This document shows, piece by piece, positions 7,667 through 16,678 of a DNA stretch of 64,000 nt (position 1 is its first letter; each line of letters opens with the position of its first letter). The stretch covers positions 52,500 to 116,499 of the forward strand of contig JASDSY010000002.1 of NCBI GenBank assembly GCA_041441465.1, in the 5' to 3' direction. The notes beneath the pieces were generated by a model that saw nothing but the letters and a program-made list of their open reading frames with translations, did not search any database and was not told the DNA's origin. The position numbers and the translations under genes were made by a program. This stretch comes from JASDSY01 sp041441465. Its GTDB lineage: Bacteria > Muiribacteriota > UBA9980.

Positions 7667-10438
7667 ATGAATTGTGAAATTTATAAACATGTTATAATTA
7701 ACGCTCCGTTTGGTTATGCCTATCATAAAATCATAGTTGATGATAACGGCAGTCCGATCGATTATGAATTTCTTGACGTAAATTTTGCCTTTGAAAAGCT
7801 GACAGGGTTAAAAGCTGCGGATGTTATTGGAAAAAAGGTTACCGAAGTTATTCCCGGGATTCGTGATAAGGATTTTGACTGGATTTCATTTTACGGCGAA
7901 GTTGCCCTTAACGACGTAGAAAAAGAATTCGAACAATATTCTGACGTATTTAAAAAATGGTATAAGGTTCAGGCTTATTCGCCTGAAAAGTATTATTTTT
8001 CGACAATTTTTTTGGATATTACGTCCGAAAAGGAACAGCAGCGAGAATTTGAAGCTTTTTTTTCAGTTAATCTTGATTTACTTTGCATAGCGGATCTTAA
8101 CGGAAATTTTATAAAAACCAATGAGGCCTGGGCTGAAATTCTCGGCTATTCAACAAAAGAACTTAACGGCAAAAAATTTTTAGAGTTTATTCATCCTGAC
8201 GATATTACGGCGACGCTTAATGAAATGGAAAGGCTTGGCAGGCAGAATGACGTTCTTAATTTTGTCAACCGCTACCGCTGCAAAGACGGTTCTTATAAAT
8301 ATATAGAATGGCGTTCTCATCCCAACGGAAATTTAATATACGCCGCGGCGCGCGATATTACCGAACGTAAACTTGCCGAGAAAGCTTTAACGGAAAGCGA
8401 GGAAAAATACCGGATTTTATTCGAAGATGCCCAGGAAGGGATTTATGTCGCGCAGGACAAAAAAATTAAGTTTTTCAATCCGGCGGTCGTCAATATCAGC
8501 GGTTATCAGGCTGACGAAATAAAAAACCTGGAATTTGTCGATATAGCGCATCCTGACGATTTGGAAATGATTTTGCAAAACCATCAAAAAAGGCTTACTG
8601 GCGAATTAGTAAAAAAATCATATCAATTTCGCATAATAACAAAAAACAGTTCAATTAAATGGATGGAAGTCAGCGCTGTAAAAATTGATTGGGAAGGCCG
8701 CCCTGCTACTTTAAATTTCGTGAATGACATAACCGAAAAAAAACTTGCCGAGCTGGAATTATTGAAATTAAATGATGACCTGAGAGAATCCAAGAAAGAG
8801 ATTGAATTAAATTTGCAGCAAAAAAACGATTTGATTAAGGAATTGGAAAATGCAAATTTAGAACTTAAAAATGCCAATATCAGGGCAAATAAACTTGCTG
8901 AAGAAGCCAAAGTGGCTAATAAGGCTAAATCCGAATTTCTGGCGAATATGAGCCATGAAATAAGGACGCCTTTAAACGGCGTTATCGGCTTTATCGAGCT
9001 TTTGAAAGATACCGATCTTAATTTTATTCAAAAGCAATATGTCGAAAATTCAAATTCGTCGGCGCATTTATTATTGGAAATAATAAACGATATTCTTGAT
9101 TTTTCTAAAATTGAAGCCGGCAAACTCGAACTTGAAATTGTGAATACCGATATCATAGAGCTTTTAGAACAGGTAAGGGATATAATTAAATATTCCGCGG
9201 CTAAAAAAGGACTCGAATTTTCGCTCTATTTTCAACATGATATGCCGCGCTTTGCGATGGTCGACCCGATAAGATTAAAACAGATTTTGGTTAATCTTTT
9301 AAGTAATGCCGTAAAATTTACCGAAAAAGGAAAAGTGGAAGTCAAGGCGACATTTGATAAATTAAGCGGTTCCCAGTCCGGGGATTTTAATTTTTCTGTC
9401 AGCGATACGGGCATAGGAATTTTACCGGAGAATCAAAAGAAATTATTCAAATCATTTTCACAGGCGGATTCTTCGATAACACGAAAATTCGGCGGGACAG
9501 GCCTTGGTCTTGTAATATCAAACCTGCTTGCCGAAAAAATGGGTTCGTCTCTTAAATTTGAAAGCCAATCCGGCCGCGGCAGCACTTTTTATTTTACAAT
9601 AACCGCAAAATATGAATTCGGCGATAAACGTGAAAAAAATATTCCGGACGGAAAAATTTTAAGTTTATATACAGAAAAACCATTAAAAGTGCTTATTGCG
9701 GAAGATATGCCGTTGAATATGCGTTTTATTTCAGCATTAATAAAAAAAATGATTCCGAATGTCGAAATAACTGAAGTTTATGACGGCAATGAAGTTGTTT
9801 TAGCGTTAAAAAATAAAAAAATAGATATTTTGCTTATGGACATTCAAATGCCGGTTAAAGACGGTATAACGGCTATAACTGAAATCAGGGAGCATGAAAA
9901 GGCTGCCTCGAACTGCCACGTTCCGATTATTGCCCTGACTGCCGGAGTGGTAAAGGATGAAAAAGAAAGATGCCTTGCAGCGGGCGCTGACAGTTTTTTA
10001 TCCAAACCGATAGATGTCGAATTATTAAATCAAACCCTGAAAAAATATATACCGCTTCCGATTGAACAATTAAAAATCGATAAAACTGTGCCGAATAATG
10101 ACAGTGAAGTTCATTTTAATAAAAAAATGCTTATGGAAAGAATTGACAATGATAAGCAAATATTCGATGTTTTGATGCGGAATGTTTCAGAACAATTTTC
10201 GAATTATTTAGAGGCATTTCACAAATCGATCGATGAACGCGAAATGCTTCTTATACGCCGGCACATACATTCAATAAAAGGCGCAGCGCTGAATATGGGC
10301 TTTAATCTTCTGGCCGGGCTTGCTATGGAAGCTGAGACTTATGATGATTTTGAATTTGAAAAAATTAACGCAATATATGAAAAAATGCTTGCCGAGTTCG
10401 AACTTATAAAAAAGATTCTTGATAATACGCAGTTTTAA
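7667..10438 (+). CDS. Hybrid sensor histidine kinase (3 PAS, HisKA, HATPase, REC, Hpt)
   Basis: Cytoplasmic multi-domain sensor with no membrane segment. Three PAS domains span about residues 5-370, then a coiled coil (about 370-425). The HisKA box FLANMSHEIRTPLNG carries the phospho-acceptor near His430. HATPase follows with NLLSNAVKFTEKG, DTGIGI and GGTGLGL. A receiver domain has its acceptor near Asp725 (LLMDIQMP), and a C-terminal Hpt domain has HSIKGAALNMG (His868). This is a complete phosphorelay in one chain, ending on an Hpt that would pass phosphate to a separate regulator not found nearby. I choose ATG 7667 because GGGG lies 8 nt upstream. Confidence 0.92.
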   Translation: MNCEIYKHVIINAPFGYAYHKIIVDDNGSPIDYEFLDVNFAFEKLTGLKAADVIGKKVTEVIPGIRDKDFDWISFYGEVALNDVEKEFEQYSDVFKKWYKVQAYSPEKYYFSTIFLDITSEKEQQREFEAFFSVNLDLLCIADLNGNFIKTNEAWAEILGYSTKELNGKKFLEFIHPDDITATLNEMERLGRQNDVLNFVNRYRCKDGSYKYIEWRSHPNGNLIYAAARDITERKLAEKALTESEEKYRILFEDAQEGIYVAQDKKIKFFNPAVVNISGYQADEIKNLEFVDIAHPDDLEMILQNHQKRLTGELVKKSYQFRIITKNSSIKWMEVSAVKIDWEGRPATLNFVNDITEKKLAELELLKLNDDLRESKKEIELNLQQKNDLIKELENANLELKNANIRANKLAEEAKVANKAKSEFLANMSHEIRTPLNGVIGFIELLKDTDLNFIQKQYVENSNSSAHLLLEIINDILDFSKIEAGKLELEIVNTDIIELLEQVRDIIKYSAAKKGLEFSLYFQHDMPRFAMVDPIRLKQILVNLLSNAVKFTEKGKVEVKATFDKLSGSQSGDFNFSVSDTGIGILPENQKKLFKSFSQADSSITRKFGGTGLGLVISNLLAEKMGSSLKFESQSGRGSTFYFTITAKYEFGDKREKNIPDGKILSLYTEKPLKVLIAEDMPLNMRFISALIKKMIPNVEITEVYDGNEVVLALKNKKIDILLMDIQMPVKDGITAITEIREHEKAASNCHVPIIALTAGVVKDEKERCLAAGADSFLSKPIDVELLNQTLKKYIPLPIEQLKIDKTVPNNDSEVHFNKKMLMERIDNDKQIFDVLMRNVSEQFSNYLEAFHKSIDEREMLLIRRHIHSIKGAALNMGFNLLAGLAMEAETYDDFEFEKINAIYEKMLAEFELIKKILDNTQF

Positions 10439-10706
10439 TTTTGTATTTGCACCGGCTGATATTAAAAATAAATAAAAACTGATCCGCTGCTTCTTTGCTG
10501 TGGTTAAAAATAGCGCCGAAATCGATGAATCGAGATTTTAACCGGAAATAACGGAAAAATTGACCGGCAGCGAAGTGTTTATAAATATGTTGAAAAAAAA
10601 CATATTATGTTTTATACTAAAACATTAAATAAAAATGAAAATAATATTATTTGTTATTTTTATTGTTTTGGCTGATGCTTAATTTTATAAAAAGGACAAT
10701 TTAGTA
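10439..10706. other. Intergenic region with an imperfect hairpin
   Basis: GGTTAAAA (10502-10509) can pair with TTTTAACC (10536-10543) and enclose a small inner helix, but no T-run follows. The remainder is AT-rich and presumably carries the promoter for the next kinase. Confidence 0.3.
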
Positions 10707-13349
10707 TTGCAGATAACACAGGCTGAAAAGAAGTGTATAAAAATTCTTCTGGTTGAAGATAACCAGTATGACGCTCAAATTATGAAAGTAACTCTTGATC
10801 AGAGTCATAATTTTTATGATTTTGAGTTATTTCATTCGGTATCTTTGAGCGGTGCATTTTTGCTTTTGGAAACTCATCAGATAAATGTCATCGTTTTAGA
10901 CCTTTTGCTGCCGGATTCGGCCGGAATTGATACATTGACACAAATGATTGAAAAGGCCGAAGATATTCCGATTATAGTTCTTACCGGTAATGACAACGAA
11001 GAACTGGGCATCAAGTCAGTTCATCTCGGCGCTCAGGATTACCTTATAAAAGGCGAATTCGGCCCTAAATCGTTAATTCGCGCTATATGTTACGCGAATG
11101 AAAGACAATCTCTGCTTCTTGAATTAAAAAAATCGAGGCAGCGTGAAATTGATCTTTGCGAGAGTAAATTTGAGTGTATATACGAAAATTCGCCGGTAAT
11201 GATATTTACGATTGATCAAAACGGCGTTATTATGGATGTAAACCGCAAATGGTGCATCGAAACCGGCTACGATAAACGGTTCGTCATAGGAAAAAGAATC
11301 GATAATTTTGTAACGGACGATATGAAACAGTACGTCATGGACACTTACTTTCGTGATCTGAAGCGCAATTCCTGCCTGAAAGACGCGATGCTGCAATATA
11401 AGTTGAACGATGGAAAAGTTATTGATGTTTTATGGAGTGCGGTTTTTTTTGATATGCCTGACGGGAAGACTATAGGTTTTTGCGTTATACAGGATGTAAC
11501 AGAGCGGAACAGGATACAGAAGGAATTACAGATTGCTCATGATGCCCTTGAAGTAAGAGTATTCGAACGCACTGCCGCTCTTGAAAAAGCCAATGCTGAA
11601 CTTCAGGTTGAGATTAATGAGCGCAAGAAAGTAGAAGAAGAGCTTAAAAAGGCCAAAATTAACGCTGAAACGGCTAATTACGCTAAAAGCGAATTTTTAG
11701 CGAATGTGAGCCATGAAATACGCACGCCGCTCAACGGAATACTGGGTTTCATAGATTTGCTTATGAATACCGAGCTTAAAGAAGAGCAATTAGATTATGT
11801 CCAGACAATAAAAAATTCGGGTTATACTCTTTTGAAACTTATAAATGAGATATTGGACTTTTCGAAAATTGAATCAGGCCAGATAGAACTTGAAAATACC
11901 GAATTCGATCCAGGCCTTGTGGCTTATGACGTTTGCGAACTTATAAGCTTTATAATAATTAACAAACCCGTTGAAATTTTATGCAATGTTGATTATGCTG
12001 TTCCTTCTTATGTGCGCGGCGATTTTTTGCGGTTTAAGCAGGTGCTTATTAATCTTATGAGCAATGCTTCTAAATTTACTGAAAAAGGCGAAATCGAACT
12101 TGCGATAAAAGTGATCGAAGAGACCGGTGAGAGAGTTAAGTTGTACGTATGTGTAAGCGATACCGGTATTGGCATTTCGACCGATAAAATAAATTTTATT
12201 TTTGAAGCATTCAAACAGGCGGACGGCTCTGTTACGCGAAAATACGGCGGTACCGGCCTTGGTCTTGCTATATGCAAAAAAATTATCAATTTAATGGGCG
12301 GCGATATTTTTGTTGAAAGCAGTCCAAATTTAGGAAGCAAATTTCATTTTACGGCATGGTTTGATAAATCTAAGAAGGTGTCTGAAATTGATTCGCCAAG
12401 CCAGGTTTTAAAAAATAAAAAAATATTGATAATCGATGACAGTCTTGCTAATCTTCAGGTGATAAGCAAAATATTATCGCTTGAAGGTTCTATTGTAGAG
12501 ACTCTTTCAGAAGCTGTAAATGTGTTTGACGTGATAAAAAAATCATTTGATAATAAGGCTTTGTTCGACGTCATAATTCTTGATATTCAAATGCCCGACA
12601 CCGACGGGTTTGATATCGCTAAAAAAATAAGAAACTCACTGGAAGTTTCAATAAGAAATATTCCGCTCCTCGCGTTTTCAACGATTGCGGATAAGGACAT
12701 AAAAAAATTCATCGAGTCGGGTTTTAACGGTTTTTTGCCCAAACCTATAAACAGGCATAAGACAGTTGAAATTGTGAGCCGTATCATTGAGAAAAACGCC
12801 TCTTTCTCAGATGAAACTGATAACGAATTAAGTGCTGTCAATGAAAAAATCAATTATTCGATAAAAATTCTTCTTGCCGAAGACCATCCTGTTAATCAAA
12901 AATTAGCTCTTATTCTTATGACTTCGGGCGGCTGCCGGGTCGATGTAGCTAATAACGGCGAAGAAACAGTCGAATTATACCTTAATTCGCTTTGCGGCGA
13001 GCCGTATGACTTAATTTTTATGGATGTGCAAATGCCTTTAATGGACGGCCTTACTGCATCGAAAAAAATACGAGAAATCGAAAATGAAAATTTTAATAAA
13101 TATTGTCAGAATATATTCATACATAATGTTATTGATTTTGAAAATGTCAATGATGTCAAAAATGTTAATGATAAAATTAAAGAGATAAAAAAGAAGCATA
13201 TTCCGATTGTCGCGATGACTGCAAGCGCTGTTAAAGGCGACCGTGAAAAATGTCTGGCGGCCGGGATGGATGACTATATCTCCAAACCGGTATCAAAAGA
13301 AATGATATTCGATATAATTAACAAATGGGTCGTCAAAAATAATATGTAA
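10707..13349 (+). CDS. Hybrid histidine kinase with N-terminal receiver (REC-PAS-HisKA-HATPase-REC-REC)
   Basis: The protein opens with a receiver domain (IKILLVEDNQYD; acceptor near Asp65 in VLDLLLPDS), then a PAS domain (about 165-280), a coiled coil, HisKA with VSHEIRTPLNG (His336), HATPase (LMSNASKFTEKG, DTGIGI, GGTGLGL) and two C-terminal receivers. The last receiver is interrupted, between its DVQMP strand and the AMTAS strand, by an Asn/Val/Lys-rich insertion of about 35 residues (near FENVNDVKNVND). Soluble. The start is TTG with AAGGA about 10 nt upstream. An N-terminal receiver means it can be the target of another kinase, plausibly the one encoded just upstream. Confidence 0.9.
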   Translation: MQITQAEKKCIKILLVEDNQYDAQIMKVTLDQSHNFYDFELFHSVSLSGAFLLLETHQINVIVLDLLLPDSAGIDTLTQMIEKAEDIPIIVLTGNDNEELGIKSVHLGAQDYLIKGEFGPKSLIRAICYANERQSLLLELKKSRQREIDLCESKFECIYENSPVMIFTIDQNGVIMDVNRKWCIETGYDKRFVIGKRIDNFVTDDMKQYVMDTYFRDLKRNSCLKDAMLQYKLNDGKVIDVLWSAVFFDMPDGKTIGFCVIQDVTERNRIQKELQIAHDALEVRVFERTAALEKANAELQVEINERKKVEEELKKAKINAETANYAKSEFLANVSHEIRTPLNGILGFIDLLMNTELKEEQLDYVQTIKNSGYTLLKLINEILDFSKIESGQIELENTEFDPGLVAYDVCELISFIIINKPVEILCNVDYAVPSYVRGDFLRFKQVLINLMSNASKFTEKGEIELAIKVIEETGERVKLYVCVSDTGIGISTDKINFIFEAFKQADGSVTRKYGGTGLGLAICKKIINLMGGDIFVESSPNLGSKFHFTAWFDKSKKVSEIDSPSQVLKNKKILIIDDSLANLQVISKILSLEGSIVETLSEAVNVFDVIKKSFDNKALFDVIILDIQMPDTDGFDIAKKIRNSLEVSIRNIPLLAFSTIADKDIKKFIESGFNGFLPKPINRHKTVEIVSRIIEKNASFSDETDNELSAVNEKINYSIKILLAEDHPVNQKLALILMTSGGCRVDVANNGEETVELYLNSLCGEPYDLIFMDVQMPLMDGLTASKKIREIENENFNKYCQNIFIHNVIDFENVNDVKNVNDKIKEIKKKHIPIVAMTASAVKGDREKCLAAGMDDYISKPVSKEMIFDIINKWVVKNNM

Positions 13350-13477
13350 GCATATTATTTTTGTCATTTCCTTGATAAATATCAAATGTGAAATTAACAA
13401 TTCGAGTTGACGATTTTAGATTATTTCATAAAAAACTTATTTAAAAACGTAATTTTACGTTGCCTTATTATTTACAG

Positions 13478-13603
13478 AAAGGAGGGAATATGCGAACGGA
13501 AGTTCATGCGCGGATTTACTGAGGCTGCGCATTCAAAATCGCCGTCGGCGATATAATAAAATTTAATAAATTAAAAGATGCCGTTCGCGTTATTCTTTTC
13601 TGA
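13478..13603 (+). other. Leader element A: short ORF with in-frame TGA and downstream hairpin
   Basis: AAAGGAGGG precedes ATG 13490. Ten codons (MRTEVHARIY) lead to TGA at 13520-13522; reading through gives 37 codons before TGA at 13601. Exactly 21 nt after the first TGA is the 3-nt loop GTC of a perfect hairpin ATCGCC/GGCGAT (13538-13552). Two other helices are possible: ATGCGC (13506-13511) with GCGCAT (13527-13532), and an outer stem GCGAACGG (13492-13499) with CCGTTCGC (13581-13588). The geometry matches element B at 16286-16406. It may be a bacterial SECIS with a selenocysteine codon, a regulatory leader peptide, or a structured RNA. It lies about 80 bp before the reductase gene. Confidence 0.5.
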
Positions 13604-13683
13604 AAACATTTTAAACTGGCTTATATAAAGTGACAACTCCGTTTTTCAGCAAAATGCCGCGCTTGGCAGATTGGAGTTGTAAA

Positions 13684-14958
13684 GTGTCTGATTATCGTCA
13701 AATGTGGAAAAATCTCGGCCTTGATTTAGAGGCGCATGACGCGCTTTTAAATGTGCTCGGCAAAGCTTATAATGATATTTTTATGTCTCAGAAAAACCGG
13801 CCTGAGGGCATGAAATATTTCGATTTCGTTATGAGCGAAGTTCACGGTCTGCGCATAAAAGAAATTCTTGACGCGAAGGCGGCAGGAAGCAAAGTTATCG
13901 GTTCCTACTGCGTTTTTGTGCCGGAAGAATTAGTACTTGCCGTTGACGGCGTTTCCGTAGGATTATGCGCCGGCGCCGAATTCGCTTTCGATCTTGCCGA
14001 AAAATACCTTCCGCGCAATACTTGTTCGCTTATTAAGTCGATGTTCGGCTTTAAATTGGGAAAAGTATGCCCTTACCTCGAAGCGAGCGATGTCGTAGTC
14101 GGCGAGAATACGTGTGACGGCAAGAAAAAGGCTTATGAATCGCTTGCGTGCCTTCATAATTTATATGTTATGGATATGCCGCAGATGAAAAGCGAATCAG
14201 GAAAAGCGCTTTTAAAAGAAGAATACAAGAAATTCGCCGCGTATCTCGAGAATTTAACCGGTAAAAAAATTACTTTCGAAAAACTTCAAAACGCAGTCAA
14301 AATTGTCAACAATAAAAGAAAAGCGTTAAAGCGCCTGGCCGCTCTTCGCGCGGCGAATCCAGCCCCGATTTCGGGCCTTGACGCGTTATTGGTGAACCAG
14401 GTTTCATTTTATGACGATCCGCTTCGTTTCACAGAATCGGTAAATAAACTTTGCGACGAACTTGAAATCAGGATAAAAAATGGCGCCGGTGTTTTTGAAA
14501 AAGGCCGGACAAGGTTAATAGTATCGGGCTGCCCGATGGCCGTTCCGAATTGGAAACTGCCGTTTATAATAGAAAACAGCGGCGCCGTTATTATCGGCGA
14601 GGAATCATGCGTCGGCGAAAGAAGTTCACGCTGGATTTGCGATGAAACTGCCGTGAATGTTGATTCATTAATAGATAACATTACTGAAAGATACTTTAAG
14701 ATAGATTGCGCAGTATTTACGCCGAACCCTTCGAGAAATGAACAGATTGAAAAAATGGCGCACGAATATAAGGCACAGGGCGTTATTCATTACACTTTAC
14801 AATTTTGCCAGCCGTACCAGATGGAGAGCAATATGGTCGAATCAAGGCTCGAGGGCTTAAAAATACCTGTATTGAAGATAGATACTGATTATACCCAGGA
14901 AGACAGCGGCCAGATTAAAACGCGCGTTGAGGCGTTTATTGAAAGAATTAAGGAATAA
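13684..14958 (+). CDS. Double-cubane-cluster reductase, 2-hydroxyacyl-CoA dehydratase family
   Basis: Homologue of the HgdB/BcrC/YjiM family. The single-gene arrangement with one activator and the N-terminal pattern (LGLDLEAHDALL, GSYCVFVPEELVLAVDGVSVG) fit the double-cubane-cluster protein group, known to reduce small molecules such as acetylene in one characterised case. Its Cys residues (GSYC, NTC, KVC, ENTC, SGC, ESC, WIC, FCQP) would hold the iron-sulfur cluster. I choose GTG 13684 because GGAG sits 7 nt upstream and family members start at about this residue; an upstream GTG at 13630 lacks a ribosome site. Its stop overlaps the activator start by one base. The natural substrate is unknown. 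Confidence 0.82.
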   Translation: MSDYRQMWKNLGLDLEAHDALLNVLGKAYNDIFMSQKNRPEGMKYFDFVMSEVHGLRIKEILDAKAAGSKVIGSYCVFVPEELVLAVDGVSVGLCAGAEFAFDLAEKYLPRNTCSLIKSMFGFKLGKVCPYLEASDVVVGENTCDGKKKAYESLACLHNLYVMDMPQMKSESGKALLKEEYKKFAAYLENLTGKKITFEKLQNAVKIVNNKRKALKRLAALRAANPAPISGLDALLVNQVSFYDDPLRFTESVNKLCDELEIRIKNGAGVFEKGRTRLIVSGCPMAVPNWKLPFIIENSGAVIIGEESCVGERSSRWICDETAVNVDSLIDNITERYFKIDCAVFTPNPSRNEQIEKMAHEYKAQGVIHYTLQFCQPYQMESNMVESRLEGLKIPVLKIDTDYTQEDSGQIKTRVEAFIERIKE

Positions 14959-15710
14959 TGATAACAGCAGGGCTTGATATTGGTTCAAGAACGATAAAAT
15001 TAGCCATAATTAAAGACGGCGAAGTCCGGTTCGTGAAAAAAGAAGAAACATCCTTCGAGCCGCTTGGTGTTTGCGCCGGGCTGCTCGAAGGCATCAGCTT
15101 CGACAGGATGATTGCCACAGGGTACGGGCGTCATCTTGTTTCTGAAAAATACGGATGCGAAACGATAACTGAAATTAAGGCGCATGCGCTCGGGGCTAGA
15201 TTTTTAAGTCCGGGCTGCCGAACTGTTCTGGATATCGGCGGTCAGGATACAAAGGTGATTCTTCTTGACGCCTTCGGGCGGGTGCGAAAATTCGAAATGA
15301 ACGATAAATGCGCCGCCGGCACCGGCCGGTTTCTTGAAATAATGGCTCTTGCTCTCGGTTATCCGCCTTCTGAATTCGGCAAATTTGCCTCGACAGCCGG
15401 CGATTCGGCCGCGATAAGCAATATGTGTACCGTGTTCGCTGAATCAGAGGTTATATCATTGATTTCCAAAGGCGTTTCAAAAAGCGAAGTCGCGCGCGGC
15501 GTTCATGAAACAGTCGCACGGAGGGCTTCGGCTATGCTCCAGAAAAATGGTTATGAGGATAAAGTTATGTTTTCCGGTGGAGTAGCTTTAAATAATTATA
15601 TGGTGTCGCTTATAAAAAAACATATTAAAACCGATTTAATAGTTGCCGAAGACCCTCAGGCCGTGGGCGCTATCGGGGCGGCCTGGGCCGGGTGTACAGA
15701 TAGGGTTTAA
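14958..15710 (+). CDS. ASKHA-family activase of the dehydratase/double-cubane protein
   Basis: ATP-driven electron-injecting activator (HgdC/YjiL type). The actin-fold ATPase motifs are GLDIGSRTIKLA at the N-terminus, TVLDIGGQDTKVI near residue 90 and FSGGVALNNYM near 215. The two Cys that hold the [4Fe-4S] cluster at the homodimer interface are in NDKCAAGTG and NMCTVFAESEV. At 250 residues it is the usual single-domain form. Its start overlaps the stop of the reductase gene (TAATG), so the two are translationally coupled and very probably form one enzyme system. Confidence 0.9.
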   Translation: MITAGLDIGSRTIKLAIIKDGEVRFVKKEETSFEPLGVCAGLLEGISFDRMIATGYGRHLVSEKYGCETITEIKAHALGARFLSPGCRTVLDIGGQDTKVILLDAFGRVRKFEMNDKCAAGTGRFLEIMALALGYPPSEFGKFASTAGDSAAISNMCTVFAESEVISLISKGVSKSEVARGVHETVARRASAMLQKNGYEDKVMFSGGVALNNYMVSLIKKHIKTDLIVAEDPQAVGAIGAAWAGCTDRV

Positions 15711-15875
15711 TTTAAAGAGATTTTTTAATTGTCTATAAAAATTCAAGTACTCAGATAAGTATTAAAATATTTGATAAACATAAAAATAAAAAAACGCGCC
15801 GGCTTTTTTATTTTTTTAACTTAATGTTTTTAAGAAATTTATATTTAGCTGCGCGATAATATGAAAGGACAGGAA

Positions 15876-16214
15876 ATGAAAAAAGTTTTATTTATTAATT
15901 CTGAATTTTTAGGTAATGGCAGTGATGAATTAGGCAAAATTCTGATGCGGAATTTTCTGCTTACCGTTATTGACGAGGCAGCTGATCTTTCTGAAATAAT
16001 ATTAGTAAACGGCGGAGTAAAATTGGCATGTGAAGGCACGCATGTGGCTGACGCAATGGAAGAATTCACAAAAAAAGGCGTTGAAATAGGTTCGTGCGGA
16101 ACATGCCTCGATTATTTTAATTTGAAGGAAAAACTTAAATTCGGTAAACCTACGAATATGAAAAATGTGGTTTCTAAATTATCATCTTCTGATTATTTTG
16201 TTATAAAACCTTAA
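15876..16214 (+). CDS. YedF-type selenium metabolism protein, DsrE-like domain only
   Basis: 112-residue DsrE-like domain: VLFINSEFLGNGSDELGKILM at the N-terminus, LVNGGVKLACEG mid-way, then IGSCGTCLDYFNLKEKL and TNMKNV. These match the C-terminal half of YedF, a family tied to selenium-dependent molybdenum hydroxylases. The N-terminal TusA-like half of typical YedF is absent. I choose ATG 15876 because AAAGGA lies just before it; the ATG at 15861 sits within that ribosome site. It follows the activase by about 165 bp and precedes the molybdenum hydroxylase operon, so a selenium or sulfur delivery role is plausible. Confidence 0.75.
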   Translation: MKKVLFINSEFLGNGSDELGKILMRNFLLTVIDEAADLSEIILVNGGVKLACEGTHVADAMEEFTKKGVEIGSCGTCLDYFNLKEKLKFGKPTNMKNVVSKLSSSDYFVIKP

Positions 16215-16244
16215 ATAATAACAATCTATATTTTTTCGTTAAAT

Positions 16245-16272
16245 TTTGCCGGCGATTTTTACTGCCGGCAAA
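16245..16272 (+). terminator. Perfect hairpin after the YedF-like gene
   Basis: TTTGCCGGC pairs perfectly with GCCGGCAAA across a 10-nt loop, 30 bp past the stop. The following T-run is poor, so this could be a weak terminator or part of the 5' structure of leader element B. Confidence 0.5.
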
Positions 16273-16285
16273 TTATCTTATATGA

Positions 16286-16406
16286 AAGGAAGGCGCGCAT
16301 GATGTTTAAAATACATGGAAACTGGCTTTGAGTAACGAGCCGGCCAAACTTCGGCGAAGTTTTAACATATTCTAAATATAGCGCGTTTTCAAGCTTTTTT
16401 GATTGA
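16286..16406 (+). other. Leader element B: short ORF with in-frame TGA and downstream hairpin
   Basis: AAGGAAGG precedes ATG 16299. Ten codons (MMFKIHGNWL) lead to TGA at 16329-16331; readthrough gives 35 codons ending at TGA 16404. Exactly 21 nt after the first TGA is the 3-nt loop GGC of a perfect hairpin AAACTTC/GAAGTTT (16346-16362). A second hairpin CTGGCT/AGCCGG (16322-16343) spans the TGA. An outer stem CGCGC (16294-16298) with GCGCG (16381-16385) competes with GGCGCG (16292-16297) pairing to CGCGCC (16437-16442). After readthrough, GEVLTYSKY resembles GDIIKFNKL of element A. It lies about 270 bp before the molybdenum hydroxylase genes. Confidence 0.5.
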
Positions 16407-16678
16407 CTTTTCCCAAAAAAACTTTTGATATTGTGACGCGCCAAATTTATTTAATTTGCTCAGAGAAAAAATTAATTTTAAAACAAATTTTGCTGTATTT
16501 TTTCATTGTCTGAATAATTATTATTTTCGGGCAAAAAATAGAAAATACATTTTTTTGTCATTAAAAATGTCTGGCTTATCTATATTGCTGCCTGCATTTT
16601 CTATTTTGTGATCTTAATTTTGACGAATAATTATTTAATATTCAGACTGATAAATGAGCGATATTTTGGGAGGTATAA

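Noticed and set aside
13478..13603. Assigning leader A to the Moco or another named riboswitch
   Set aside because: The helices do not let me recall a specific consensus match, and element A precedes a non-molybdenum gene. Left as an unnamed structured leader.
13520..16331. Reading the leader TGA codons as glycine or tryptophan (alternative genetic code)
   Set aside because: TGA is a plain stop at the end of other real genes in the window, for example at 46785-46787 and 49607-49609.
16259..16444. 61-codon ORF on the minus strand over leader B
   Set aside because: It is a shadow of the structured leader, with no ribosome site or recognisable domain.
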